A DNA stretch of 64,000 bases from Cryptomeria japonica (taxonomy: Eukaryota; Streptophyta; Pinopsida; Cupressales; Cupressaceae), in assembly GCF_030272615.1 (NCBI RefSeq), contig NC_081408.1, positions 68,446,546 through 68,510,545 of the forward strand, read 5' to 3'. Position 1 is the first letter of the stretch, and each line of letters begins with the position of its first letter. Shown piece by piece: positions 44,331-55,579 of this stretch. The notes beneath the pieces were generated by a model, which saw only the letters and a program-made list of their open reading frames with translations, searched no databases and was not told where the DNA came from. The translations under genes and the position numbers were made by a program.

Positions 44331-47284
44331 TTCACGTGCAGAACGATTCGTCTAGTCTTAGTAGGAAGTGGAGAAGATTGAGGAGGAGGAATGTTCTCAT
44401 CCTTATTACTTGGGTGTTTAGGTTGTGGTCTCTTAGGCTGGATAATAGGAGAAGAAGAAGGTCTCTTCTCTCTATAAAAAGAAGGAGGAGGAACTGCTCC
44501 ATATAAAGGAGGAATATTTGGTTTAGGAAGGAGACCAAGTCCATCATGACGAGGAGGTATAGGTCTACTTTTAGGAAGTTTATTAGGCATAGACATAGTC
44601 ACATCCATAGGGATGGGTTGGGAATCTTCTTGAGGAAAAACATTAGTTTTATCTTTCAAAGGAAGAACTTCCTTCTCAAGAACGATAGGAATATCAAGTT
44701 TGGGTGTTCTAGGTTCACTTAGAGATAGGATCATATCTGTTTTCCACTTTTGATAAGATTTGAAAAGATGCTCACGTCGTGGAGGAAGAGATTGGAATTG
44801 TTTAGGCCAAAAATAATCAATAGGAACGCTAGAAGTTCTTTCAGCTGGTTTAAAGAGACTATGATTGACAGTAACAACTTCACCATTATGGGGAAATTTC
44901 AAACACTTATGAATAGGAGAAGCAATAGCTTTCATGGAACATAGCCAAGGATAGCCAAGCTTCACACAAAATTGTTCAGACGAAGGAATAATAGCAAAGT
45001 TCACATCAAGGGATTTGTTATGGACCTCAATAGGTAATGTAATAGAACCAATTGCAGGAGAAGAAAATGCATCAAATAATTTCACAACCACATCTATTTT
45101 GTCATAGATCACTTGATTCATTTGCAAAGTAAAAAGAAATTCTTCAGTAATAACATTAACCATGCACGAAGGATCAATAAGCACTCCACGGCAAGGTGTA
45201 TTCTTGACTTTTGCAACTATGTATAAAGGACCATCAGGTGCCCTGATAGTTTCACTAGAATCAAATGTGATGGAAGGTTCTTTAGGGTTTTCTTGCTGCT
45301 CTACAAAGTTAATCACATTCGGAGTCATAGACACAAGACCATCAGATGAGAAAGAAGAATCATTAGCCTCAATTGCATTAGAAGTATGAGAAGGTAATGG
45401 ATCAGTAAAAATCTGAAGATTTTGGTTAGGAGGAGCTACAGATGTATTGCCTTTATCATTCACTCCAGAAACAAAGATAGTATTATTATCAATCAAATCT
45501 TGAATTTTACCCTTTAAAGAAAAACATTTTTCAGTATCATGCCCAGGTTGACGATGAAATTGACAAAAAGATTTGTTATCAAAATAAGGTGAAGTAATCT
45601 TTGCAGGATCAATTTGCCTTATAGGAGGAAGAGTAAACACATTTTGTTCCAATAATTTATTCATAATACTATGCAATGATTCATTCAAAGGAGTATACTT
45701 TCTTTCTTTCTTGAAAAACTTAGAAATAGGAGGCACACCTGATGCTGCATTCACATTGTTGTTGATGATGTTTTCATTGAATTTGATGGAATCTCTGTTC
45801 GGTTTAAACTTTCCAAATGGTTGTTGACTACTATCACCCTTATCACTCGGAGCCATAGGATGTGATTGTTCCATTTGACTCACAGTCAGTTGATAATTGT
45901 GAAGAGTTGCACACAACTGTTGGAAAGAAGTAAACTCAGAAAACAGAAGTTTGTCTCGAATATCTTTTTGTAAATTAGAAATAAAGATTCTTTGAATATC
46001 ATTGTCAGGCACTGGAAAAGAAATTTGAGCATACAAATGCGTATATCTACCAATGAAATCAGTCACTTTTTCTTTAACACCTTGTTTACAATGCATTAAA
46101 TCAATCAAAGTAACTTTAGGACTTATATTGTTTTGAAATTGTTGAATAAAAGCATTTGCAAGTTGTTCGAAAGAAGTAATAGAATAAGAAGGTAACGAGC
46201 AATACCATTGTAAGGCTTTGTCTCTTAATGTTCTAGTAAACAGTTTTGCAAGCAACCTTTGGTCATAAGCAAAATCAGTACATATTGTTTGAAAAGTCTT
46301 AACATGTGTTAGAGGATCTCCTTTACCATTATAAAGCTCCAAATGCGGGATTTCAACATGTTTAGGAGGGATAGCTCGAACAATGTCAAGAGAAAGTGGG
46401 CTCATAACATCAAATGTGGGCACACTAAACTTAGATTGATTCATAGAGGCAATTTGTTGTTGTAAAGAAGAGACAGTTTGTGCAAGATTGTTAATGGTCA
46501 CTTCAGTCGAAGAATTCATATTAGATGTGTTAGATTGAGATGGAGGTGTTATGTTATAGAAAGAAGGTAAAGAGTAAGGTGGCGAGACACTATGATAGTT
46601 AGTCATAGGAGATGATTGAAAAGGAGGAACACTACAAGGAGGAATGGAATGGTTAAACGAATTGCCCCCTTGCGTCAGGTTCATTTGTGAAGATGTAATA
46701 GGGACATTCATTGAAGGAATGAATGAAGAAGTCGGATTAAATGAAGGAAGAGGGTTAATTGAAGAAGAAGGATTGCCCCAATGACTAGTGATCATAGGAG
46801 AAGTAGTCATTATGTTTGATGTAAAGGTAGGTACGCTAGCAATAGGAGTTGTCAAAGGAATAGAATGATTGACTTGAGTAGGATGTTGTGTATAACCCAA
46901 ATTTTCAGCACAACTCTTTATAGGCATCACATTCGAATCCACAATGTGTGCAATACCACATAAAATATCAATTCCATTCTTATCACTTTGAAGCATACGT
47001 TTTAGACCCTCAATTAAAGGAAGAGCTTGACTATCAGGGTATTCTTGAGACATCCATTGTCGAAAATCGTCAAATTGGTTATCCAATTTCGAAAGTTGTT
47101 CTTCAGAAACCTCATGGAGAGCTTCTTCATCATTAGGAGGATTAGAGGAATTACCCATGTCCTCGTTAAAAAGGCCATTCAAATTAGGTTCCATCTCCTC
47201 GGTAATTACACCTTGAAAAGACTTAATTATAAGGCTTCGTCTAACGGGAATAGTGTAAGTAGGGCTTATTGTTGTAAAACTCAT
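44168..47284 (-). CDS. Gag with protease-like domain, 1,038 codons
   Basis: Long open frame of a gypsy-type Gag. Residues 1-90 include EEALHEVSEEQLSKLD; an internal Met near residue 31 (MEPNLNGLFNED) may be the true start. Residues 110-270 are a Ser/Pro/Asn/Thr-rich linker. The Gag core near residues 310-480 has IPPKHVEIPHLELYNGKGDP, HVKTFQTICTDFAYDQRLLA, ALQWYCSLPSYSI and FVPVPDN-like segments. A zinc-finger-like stretch reads FCQFHRQPGHDTEKCFSLKG, as in many plant Gag proteins of this type. The protease-like part near residues 690-780 has GVLIDPSCMVNVI in place of the usual D-S/T-G loop, then IGSITLPIEV and LGYPWLCSMKA. The Asp remains but the Ser/Thr-Gly is replaced by Pro-Ser, so activity is doubtful. 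The last 50 residues are probably out of frame. Confidence 0.85.
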   Translation of the reverse strand: MSFTTISPTYTIPVRRSLIIKSFQGVITEEMEPNLNGLFNEDMGNSSNPPNDEEALHEVSEEQLSKLDNQFDDFRQWMSQEYPDSQALPLIEGLKRMLQSDKNGIDILCGIAHIVDSNVMPIKSCAENLGYTQHPTQVNHSIPLTTPIASVPTFTSNIMTTSPMITSHWGNPSSSINPLPSFNPTSSFIPSMNVPITSSQMNLTQGGNSFNHSIPPCSVPPFQSSPMTNYHSVSPPYSLPSFYNITPPSQSNTSNMNSSTEVTINNLAQTVSSLQQQIASMNQSKFSVPTFDVMSPLSLDIVRAIPPKHVEIPHLELYNGKGDPLTHVKTFQTICTDFAYDQRLLAKLFTRTLRDKALQWYCSLPSYSITSFEQLANAFIQQFQNNISPKVTLIDLMHCKQGVKEKVTDFIGRYTHLYAQISFPVPDNDIQRIFISNLQKDIRDKLLFSEFTSFQQLCATLHNYQLTVSQMEQSHPMAPSDKGDSSQQPFGKFKPNRDSIKFNENIINNNVNAASGVPPISKFFKKERKYTPLNESLHSIMNKLLEQNVFTLPPIRQIDPAKITSPYFDNKSFCQFHRQPGHDTEKCFSLKGKIQDLIDNNTIFVSGVNDKGNTSVAPPNQNLQIFTDPLPSHTSNAIEANDSSFSSDGLVSMTPNVINFVEQQENPKEPSITFDSSETIRAPDGPLYIVAKVKNTPCRGVLIDPSCMVNVITEEFLFTLQMNQVIYDKIDVVVKLFDAFSSPAIGSITLPIEVHNKSLDVNFAIIPSSEQFCVKLGYPWLCSMKAIASPIHKCLKFPHNGEVVTVNHSLFKPAERTSSVPIDYFWPKQFQSLPPRREHLFKSYQKWKTDMILSLSEPRTPKLDIPIVLEKEVLPLKDKTNVFPQEDSQPIPMDVTMSMPNKLPKSRPIPPRHDGLGLLPKPNIPPLYGAVPPPSFYREKRPSSSPIIQPKRPQPKHPSNKDENIPPPQSSPLPTKTRRIVLHVNANESAVLELRQLLLKLRNLQKHLQQALFHFLQNLLNIRYMMILILCELKILFL

Positions 47285-48448
47285 GCACTAGAGAGGGAGA
47301 GAAGATTTTGAATTTTAGAGGTAGCAAATTTCAGTAAAATCAGCCAATCTCCTAGATTTAAGCTGTTAAATGCAATCACGATAATCTCCCGAAATTTCAA
47401 AAAAAATGTCAGGGACCGTGGCGCTCGGAGTGCACACGGTCCTCGCAACTTTTTTCAAAATTTGCAGGGATGAAAGTTATGATGATTTTATAGCTAACCT
47501 GAAAAAATTGAGTGATTTTACGATCTGTAGATAGGCCAAATTAAAGTTGCAATCTCGAAATTGAACCCTACCAAGATTGTCGAAAAATGCAAAATTTGAA
47601 TTTTGAAAAAATAGAGGGAAACTGAAATTTTGAATTTTATGATTTTAGAGGGAATACCAAAAGCAATGCAAGTTTTGAAATTTAAAAGTTGACTCAATTT
47701 CATGCAAAATTCAATTTTGAAAGCGGAAATCAAAGTTGTTGTAATTAAGCACTTAATTTCAAAAGTCACAAATTGCAAGAATTTGAATAAAGCACTGAAA
47801 TTTCGAATGAATGCCAACACACTTTTCAGATTTAGGACAGTAAGAAACACAATTTTGACATGAATTTCAGTTTCAATAATTTTTGAATGTTTAGAAGCCT
47901 TAATCCAAGCAATCACAAGACCAACTTTGACTGTAATTTTGAAAGTGTTATAATTGATAAAATCAGCCAAAATTTTGGATTTTAGCAGGAAAATACAGTA
48001 AGATCTAGCTCCCGAAATTTCGAAAAAAATGTCGGGGACGATGGCGCTCGGAGTGCACACGGTCCTCGCAACTTTTTTCAAAATTTTCAGGGATGAAAGA
48101 TATTATGATTTTATTGTGGAATCCAAAGTTACAGCTGATTTGGAGATGTTTTGATTAGTGAAATTGTCGGACAAAGGTTGAATCAAGAGAGTTTTAAAAA
48201 TTAGGGTTTTGACACTTAACCACTTAATTTTCAGAATTAAAGCACAAATATGAATTGATAATTTGTAATAGAAGGGTAGATCTGAAACAAGCATTAACAT
48301 TTAGACATTTCGCAAGTTCAATTACTAAAAAGAAAATTTAGGGTTTTCATGCAATCAACCTCTAAAATTTTGCAAAAGATCAAACATGGAAATGTAATTA
48401 AGGAAGCAAATTTTCAGATCTAACCATGAATAATCAGAAAGGATGTTC
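47285..48448 (-). other. Leader of gag-only element with duplicated hairpin block
   Basis: Untranslated leader. A block of about 115 bases occurs twice (47390-47505 and 48012-48125), each with GGCGCTCGGAGTGCACACGG. The frame at 47518-48081 is Ile/Lys/Phe-rich without similarity and is taken as chance. Confidence 0.6.
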
Positions 48449-48463
48449 ACGTCGGGTTCACCA
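48446..48463 (-). promoter_or_regulatory. Primer-binding-site-like sequence
   Basis: The minus strand reads TGGTGAACCCGACGTGAA, four bases after the 5' LTR end. It starts TGG as a site pairing with a tRNA CCA end should. I could not match it to a specific tRNA. Confidence 0.55.
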
Positions 48464-48466
48464 AAA

Positions 48467-49744
48467 TGTAAAGCGGAAAAATCGAACCTTAGTCGCTCTC
48501 CCCTCTTCCAACTCCAAGGAGAGAGAAGGGAGGTCACTAGGGTCGACGGTTTTCACTTAGGGGAGACTTTACATTCAAAAGAGGGGTTGAAACCCACAAG
48601 ATCCAATCCCACACAAGGCAAGATTGGATTCTAGATGAGTTTCAAGGGTTAAGACAGCAAGGCTACCCTCTCTTGTAAAGAATGTAGATAGAATGATTAA
48701 GCTAGGAATGCATAGAAAGTGAGAAAGATTCGCTTATAAACTGAGATAGGGATATAGGATGAAGCTGCGGACCTGGAATTAGCAGTAAAATGTCGATACG
48801 GCGCTGTCCTGCAAATTTGAGCGAAATTTGACGGGACGATGGCACCCGGCGTGCACACGGTCCTCCGAAAAATCAGCGAAACGAAGGGGGATCTGTTCGT
48901 CTCTGCACAAGGATTCCAGATCTTCAATTTTAGCCGCGTACCTGCAACCTACACACAGAAAAGTGAAGACGATTGGGGGGTTAGGGATTAGGGGTTTGCC
49001 CTTAGGTCAAACCCTGGTTTTGGAATTAACCAAGAAATGAGAAATGTTGTAAATGTAAATGTCTGTAATGTAAAACAAGTACTAGTACCTTGTTGTAAGG
49101 ATGTTTGTATCCTTATGTGCGAAGGTATAGATGTTGTTGTATGTTGTATGTTGTAGTAGTATGTAGTAATTGATCTCCTCTTCAATGGTTGAATCCTTGT
49201 CTTGAATGCAACACTTAGCCTTGAATGGAGACTTAGAATGATCAATTGCTTGAAGGAATGCTTGAATGCTTGAATGCTTGAATGTTTGAGTATCATTTCC
49301 ACGTCTTGTAAACATATGTCCTTCTTCCCCAAAATGGGAGAGGAAAATGTAGTTTATATACTTGTCAATTAGGGTTGATAGACTGATTTTCCCGACCTTA
49401 GGCCGACCAGGAAATGTTATTTTCCATTTTGCAAACAAAAAGACCTGAAGTCCCATAGGAGACCGGCCCCAAAATAGGGCCAGGGACCAGGGCGTTGGGC
49501 GCCATGGTCCTGGGGGACCAGGGCGCTGGGCGCCCTGGTCCTGAAGGACCAGGGCGCTAGGCGCTCTGGTCCCACCTCCCGAGACAGCAGGGTGCAAGGA
49601 GGATCAGGCCAGGGTGCTGGAAAAATGCAGTTTTTGATGTTGTGGACAAGTTTCAGGGTCTCCATTCAGGTTCAGTGTTGCGTCGGCATCGTGAAGACCC
49701 AAATGCAGTTGAAATTGCAAGTGTCGCAATTTTAGGACGCTACA
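48467..49744 (-). repeat. 5' LTR of gag-only element
   Basis: Same ends as 41881-43127, but with three instead of two copies of the GC-rich palindromic repeat (49483-49573), accounting for the 31-bp length difference. Confidence 0.9.
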
Positions 49745-50315
49745 AATATAAACAGCAAAATCTTAATCAAGAACCTTACCTTTGATGGTCTCCACTAAGT
49801 AACTTCTTGTGATGTTGTTCGTGTTGGCTTTGTTGGACCCTGCAATTAAGATTCCATACATATTATTCAATAAGATTAACAATGGATCATAATAAAATAT
49901 TGAAAAGTGTGTTACCTTATTGAGCTTCTCTTTGTTTCAAGAATAGTTTAATATTCTCTACTTAATAGGGTCAACCACGTGAAGGTGGAAACTCATTTGG
50001 CCCTCCCCCCTCTTCCCCCCCCCCCCCCCACAACATCACTCTAAATTCTTCGTTAACATATAGCATTCATTCATTATTTCATCCATTAATAAAATATAAC
50101 ATTCATTCATTATCATATAACATTCATCAATATTCATTAATATATATCATTCATTAACATTCATTAACACATAATTACATTCATTAACATATGAAATTCA
50201 TTCATTAACAAATAATATGATTGCAATCATTTATTTATTTTGAAGATAAGTAAACACTAAGTGAAGCATCATTTTCTTCATCATTTTCCCCCTCTTCAGT
50301 CATTGTGCCCTCTGC
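49745..50315. repeat. Low-complexity spacer
   Basis: A C-rich tract at 49993-50030 and degenerate CATTCATTAACATAT repeats at 50060-50230. No gene seen. Confidence 0.6.
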
Positions 50316-52625
50316 TCATGATCTTAATGTATTCCTAGTCCTGTACTCACGACGAGGACGCCTAGGCAAAGGGGGCTCTACTGTAATAACAAAGAAATGG
50401 GTTAAATTCATAAGATTTTTAATTATTGTTACAAGTATTTCATTAATTAAAAGAATATTATAGGGGTTCTCTTTACATGATGGGACCACATCATCTTCCT
50501 GATCCTTTTGTCTAGCCTCATCATCAACATGTTGAACACCCTCTAAATCCTCTAGAGTTGAAACACACATGAAAGGTTGCATTAATCAATACACCAATTG
50601 CAATTCAATTTTTTTAAAGGAATAACAGTGGTCGTCTTTACCTAATGGGGGCACATCACATTCCTGATGTTGTCTACCCTAATCATGCTCCACTTGTTCA
50701 CTGCGCTCTAAAATAAAAATAAAAATGTTACATTAATTACTACACCAATTTCAATTAAAGATGTTAATTGTATTAAAAAACATTGTATAGCACATGAATA
50801 CCTCTAGTATCAGGATTCACACCACAACCTTCATCATGTGCAGGTTGTGTTCCACCCTTAGCAGGCTGCATTCCAATGCCATGTGCATCGTTATCATTGT
50901 TTGCTTATTTAAAACAAATATAGTACTTTATGTTGGAAATTGACATTGAATAGATTATTGCTCAAGTATTCAATTTTAAATAATTTTCATTTAGCTTATT
51001 TACCTATGTGATGGATGAATTGGACTTTTGTGTTTTCCCACTCAATTCTCTTAAGCGTTCAGCCACGGCTCCATAGCCTTGCTAGAAAGCAATTTTCATG
51101 TCATCTTCTGTGGGCTCTCTATTGAATTCAGAGCCCTACATTTTTGCTTAATATCATGAATTTTTCTTCTATTGTTTGATTAAAAAAATTTGTTTGCAAT
51201 TTATTATTTCAATGTGATATTTCATTTATTGATACTTACAATTTGTGTGACAACTTTCATATAACCACCAGAGCCAACTTTGTGTTGCATGTTCTTTCCT
51301 AGTCTTTCCTTAGTTGCCTTCGATGTGTCAGGAAGCCTATGAAAAGTTTGAAATATGTTAGATTATGTAAATATAAAAAGTAATTAGTACATAATTACAT
51401 TGTTAATAGTATCACATACCTTCCTTCGCCCGATGGTGTATGTCCTTTTCTCTTTTCATCTTTCTCCTTTCCATCTGAAACCAGGTCCTTCCACTCCCTC
51501 TCTAGAATCATGGGGGGACGCTCATACTTTTTGCTCTTCTCTAAATGTGTCCTATATTGGTCCCTCACATACTTTAGATATGTGTTAGCTTTCTGAAGGA
51601 CCTTAGTTTTGTTGAATGTGTCATTTCTGAACAAAATAGACAAATGGTTTATGAGTTCATCTTTTAATTCTTGATTTTGGACATTCCATCGTGTATGTAT
51701 GGTGGGGCCAAAGATCTCCAATGTAATATAATTTAGATGTTTATTAAAAACATCATTTCCTACAAAAAAATCATAGGATCATTAGTCCAGAATGATTGAT
51801 CAATAAGTAAATTATAATTGGACTATATATAATTATTATTTTTAAGTACATGGAACCTTCTTTATCTTTATGGGAACAAGATCATCGGTCACCACAAATG
51901 TGACCGACAACGCTCTCATACTAGTAATACGGGAATATCCATGAAATGTTGCTAAAATATCATGACTAGTGGCCTCTGCATCCCCAGGTGCATGATCTGT
52001 TGCACAGGTTGGTGTAGTACTCGATGACTACATGTTGCGTGTTGTCGACATTGTAGTTGGCAATATAGGTGTCGATGATGAGGACATATGAGGTGGTGAA
52101 TGTATAGGAACATGGACAACACCTAAAGATTAATAGATTAAATATACAATACATTAAATATAAGAGCAATAACACATTAACAGAAGGATAGGAACATGTA
52201 AAAATATGAGTTGGTGTATGCATAGAACATGGTCATCACCTGAACTACCTAGAGTACCCTGATCATGGCCACCGACTTCATGAGGACGCAAAAATTCCTA
52301 TAAAAACAACACGTACATATTTTAGTTCATGACATAAAAGAGGATAAAATATAAACCATGAATGAACTTATGTTATAATTAAATATTTCATAACTGCTTA
52401 CTTGCAAGTTTTGTGCTCTCTTTGTCAATTGTTTCACCTTCTCTTGTATCTTATAATTTTGAGGGACTATAAATAACAATTTAAGAATTTCTTTATTAAT
52501 TTTTTTTGCGTCTTTCTTATCATTTTAGCAGGGTTTATGGAATATGTGATGTCATTATCACATAATAGTGAGTCCACCTTTGTATCGATGTTCTCAGCTA
52601 CTACAGGTGCCTTTCCCCGAACATC
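50316..52625 (-). pseudogene. Decayed spliced gene, plant transposase-associated (Ptta/En-Spm-like)
   Basis: Several short exons with GT-AG borders. The clearest (51721-51421) reads MEIFGPTIHTRWNVQNQELK, YLKYVRDQYRTHLEKSKKYE, RPPMILEREWKDLV, ending PSGEGR before GTATGTG. The next (about 51340-51243) reads LPDTSKATKERLGKNMQHKV then GSGGYMKVVTQI before GTAAGT. The next (about 51136-51003) reads GSEFNREPTEDDMKIAF, a stop, QGYGAVAERLRELSGK. This order (basic helical block, NR/TGS-like block, REPT block) is that of the plant Transposase_24/Ptta proteins linked to CACTA transposons. Upstream exons near 51870-52120 and 52480-52625 and downstream Gln/Asp-rich exons near 50316-50900 are less certain. 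At least two stops. No transposase catalytic domain and no CACTA ends were seen. Confidence 0.45.
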
Positions 52626-54059
52626 TGTCTATGAGAAGCATATTAGTAACATTATCAAAATTAATCCAAAACCCTAAAGAAAAGAACATAATAATATATT
52701 TTTCTTGTATCTAATTTGTACAATTAAAATGAGGTTTACCTGCTTGGTAGAAGTGCCCGAAGATACATCCCGATCTATGCTATGTGCAAGATCAATGTCG
52801 TGATGTGACAAAAATTAAATATAAAAAAACATTATGATATCTTTGCCTTCTTTGTTCTCGATATCTTTGTTTCGTTTCGAGTGAATAATTCCTTGAAGTA
52901 TTATTTTGTCTTCTCTTCTTGTTCCCCATGCTTTTAAAATAACCTTCAAATATCTTCAAAATATTGCCCTCAAAATAACTTTAAAATGTCTTCTTTCATC
53001 CAAAAATGCGAATTGTTTTGATCATTTGTGTGTAAAAAAATGTATATTTATATGACTATACTTAAATGTTTAAAAAAACAATTTTGGTTTGGCCAGGGTT
53101 CGAATGAACGTTGGTAGTTATAGAAGGTCAGGTTTGTTCGAACCCAGCCGTTACATGAAAGTACGCATCATTATTTTGCCCAAGGTGTTCGAGCGAAGGG
53201 GGGTTCGATCGAACCCCCCTCTGTTCAAACCCCCTTTTTAGAGATCTCTCCTCAAATTCCTTCAGAATTATGAGAAATTTTTGCCTTCAAACCTCTGGTT
53301 TAAGGCACAAATGAAAGAATCTTGATAACCCAAAAACATAAGATGGTAGTGCTCAGAGCAAGCTTTCCAAGGAGTATAATTTTATTACATTGTGAATTTA
53401 TTATGTTCTTGTTTTTTAATTTTATGGAATATTGGTTTTTCACTAAACATGAACTTCTCTGTTCAACACATTGGGAAAAATAGGAAACTAATTCAAAAAT
53501 AATCTGAAAAATATATATGCCCCAAGTATTGATGTCTTATTTCTAACAAAAAAAATTGAATTTCGATATATATAGAACAAGTTATGTGTTCAAACCTAAA
53601 CATGTCTTAATTATAACTACCCGAACTTCAAAACTTAATAAACTAAAAAATATTCAACATATCACTATCAAACCAACAAGAAGCCCTGGATATTGATGTT
53701 ACAAACCAAAATTCAAAAGAATTGAGTTTTTATCATTTATAAAAAAAAAAAATTATGCATTTCGGGAGGCACATCACTCTTAAAAAATGTAGTTTGCTGT
53801 AAAAAACTACTTTTCGACGGAGATGAAAAAATTTTAAAAATAACTTCAAAAAAAATTAAAAAATATATATTTAGAATCTACAGACAAAATGCTAGAAATC
53901 ACTAATTTACATCATCTTCAAATTCTCAATAGTCTAAAAGTTATATTTGTCGGAAGTTGAAGATTATTTTTAAAATGTTCATCTTAGTGTCAAAAGTGGC
54001 AAAAAAGTGGGAACCATTATTGTGAGTTCACCCATTACCGAAATGAAACTAATAGAATT
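52626..54059. other. AT-rich spacer
   Basis: No gene seen. It holds TTCGAAC-rich sequence at 53095-53230, including a perfect 22-bp palindrome at 53198-53219 (six G, TTCGA, TCGAA, six C). Confidence 0.6.
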
Positions 54060-54866
54060 ACCCAAAAAACTTAATAATAAAATGGTATATTGGAGTCATT
54101 AATTGGTGGTTGGTTTAAATGGTATATATAAGTGCATATCACCTCCATGATAGTAAATTTGTTTGTATCTATATGATTCAAATTATAATCGATTAGCAGC
54201 TCTTCCCCTACACTTATTGATTGTATTTTACATACAAATACATGATTTCCCTCGCGCACCTTGAATATGCAATTGGGTTGCCTATAAGTTGACCCAGGTC
54301 GTCAACTGTTTATAAAACCTGCAATATTCCTTGTTTCTCTTGGCCTTCTATCAATGTATATAGCCACTCTTTTATTTTGATCATTATCTTTTAGCTATTT
54401 ATAATTTGCTGACAGTGCATACCTATGCATACTTCATGTATATCGAACCAACTGCATCCAATTTTTGTAATTGTAACAGGGTCTGACATACTCCATCAAT
54501 TCAGCAACTTTGTTGTAATAGACCTTTATGTCATCCATGGAAAATAGGCCCAAACCGTGTAATGACGATGGTGTTATTTGATATATCCTCCCATGAACAC
54601 AAAAATAGTGTTTATTGGAGGAAGTTCCTTGGGTACCCATTATTTCTGTATATTTTTGTACCTCAAGGGTACCTCGACGTCGCATATGCTCTTGTCATCA
54701 TAAGAACATAACCCCCCTCAAGAGCAAGAAACAATTCCATGCGTTTATGAAATTTTCTTCTAATCTTTTGACCTCTAGTTGATCTCTCTCTTTTAGACCT
54801 ACTACATGTCTCGCTTTCCTCTTCTCTTCCTAAATTTCCCTCACTCAAGGAAGACACATCTGACAA
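54060..54866 (-). pseudogene. Decayed SET-domain protein gene
   Basis: The minus strand starts MSDVSSLSEGNLGREEESET and a basic region KRERSTRGQKIRRKFHKRME, then after a frameshift near 54680 reads SSLHGLGLFSMDDIKVYYNK and VAELMEYVRPCYNY. Further on it has VAIYIDRRPRETRNIAGFIN, RPGSTYRQPNCIFKVREGNH and SVGEELLIDYNLNHID. G-x-G-L-F, the A-G-F-I-N...P-N-C region and G-E-E-L-L-I-D-Y are SET-domain signatures, normally for protein lysine methyltransferases. Stops at several sites (for example near 54435, 54365 and 54310) and the frameshift make it a pseudogene. Whether it is a captured host gene or part of a transposon cannot be told here. Confidence 0.6.
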
Positions 54867-55579
54867 ATACCTATTTAGTGGTACCTACACTCCATCAAAT
54901 GAGAGAGATAGTTGGGAGAGGGTCGATTATTATTGTGAGAGGAAATAAATTTTAGGAATCCTTGGAGAGAGATGACAAGAAGTTGTAATAGATGGTTCAC
55001 CATATCTTGTTGATTTTTTGCAAATGCTACAAATAGATTTGAGGGCGGGTTGTCAAAGGTCCTGATAGTCCTAAAAATGACTATGCAAAATTTTCCATGC
55101 CTTAGTCAAAATCCTGGTCATTCTAGATTAATTTTGTTCTCTATTTTTGCCTTTGGGGTTTAGGGTTTTACGATTTTATAATTAAATCTTGTGGAAAAAA
55201 CCTAACCTATTATAATTTTGCATTACCTTTTTGTCTTAAGGCCTGAGGGTCATGTCGTCATTGGTGGAGTCATTTTATCCCCTAAGTTGTGCTTACCTAT
55301 ATTATCCTAGGCGGATCCCATTTAACATTTCAGCCGACCCCTTTGTTTTTTCCTAAGTCTAATGTTTTCATATTTCGGCCGATAGCTAAACCGCGAGTAG
55401 ATCCTACTACCTGTGCTCCCCCACGGTTGAAGGTACGTGGTGGTTAACGACCGCACCATCATGAGATGATGCCAAGTGTCCTCAATGGGGAGGTTAAGCT
55501 GATAATTAAACCTTTGCAATATTTGTTGTTACCGGTTCCCAATAAGTAAAGTTTGGACTACTAATGGTTCATCAATCTG
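54867..55579. other. Non-coding left flank of element C
   Basis: No gene seen. A 31-bp motif at 55451-55481 containing CATCATGAGATGATGCCA recurs at 63525-63555 on the other side of element C. The last five bases, ATCTG (55575-55579), are the target duplication. Confidence 0.55.

Larger units (their letters stand above)
41881..49744 (-). mobile_element. Complete gag-only gypsy-type LTR element
   Basis: TSD AATAT at 41876-41880 and 49745-49749. LTRs of 1,247 bp (41881-43127) and 1,278 bp (48467-49744), nearly identical, so insertion is recent compared with neighbours. On the minus strand: 5' LTR, a primer-site-like stretch, a 1.2-kb leader, one long gag-protease frame, a second frame fragment, a purine tract, 3' LTR. 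No RT, RNase H or integrase motif was found, matching the known class of gag-only (TR-GAG type) non-autonomous elements. Confidence 0.9.

Noticed and set aside
47518-48081. 187-codon minus-strand ORF in the leader of the gag-only element
   Set aside because: AT-driven Ile/Phe/Lys composition, spans a non-coding block that is duplicated nearby, and has no motif.
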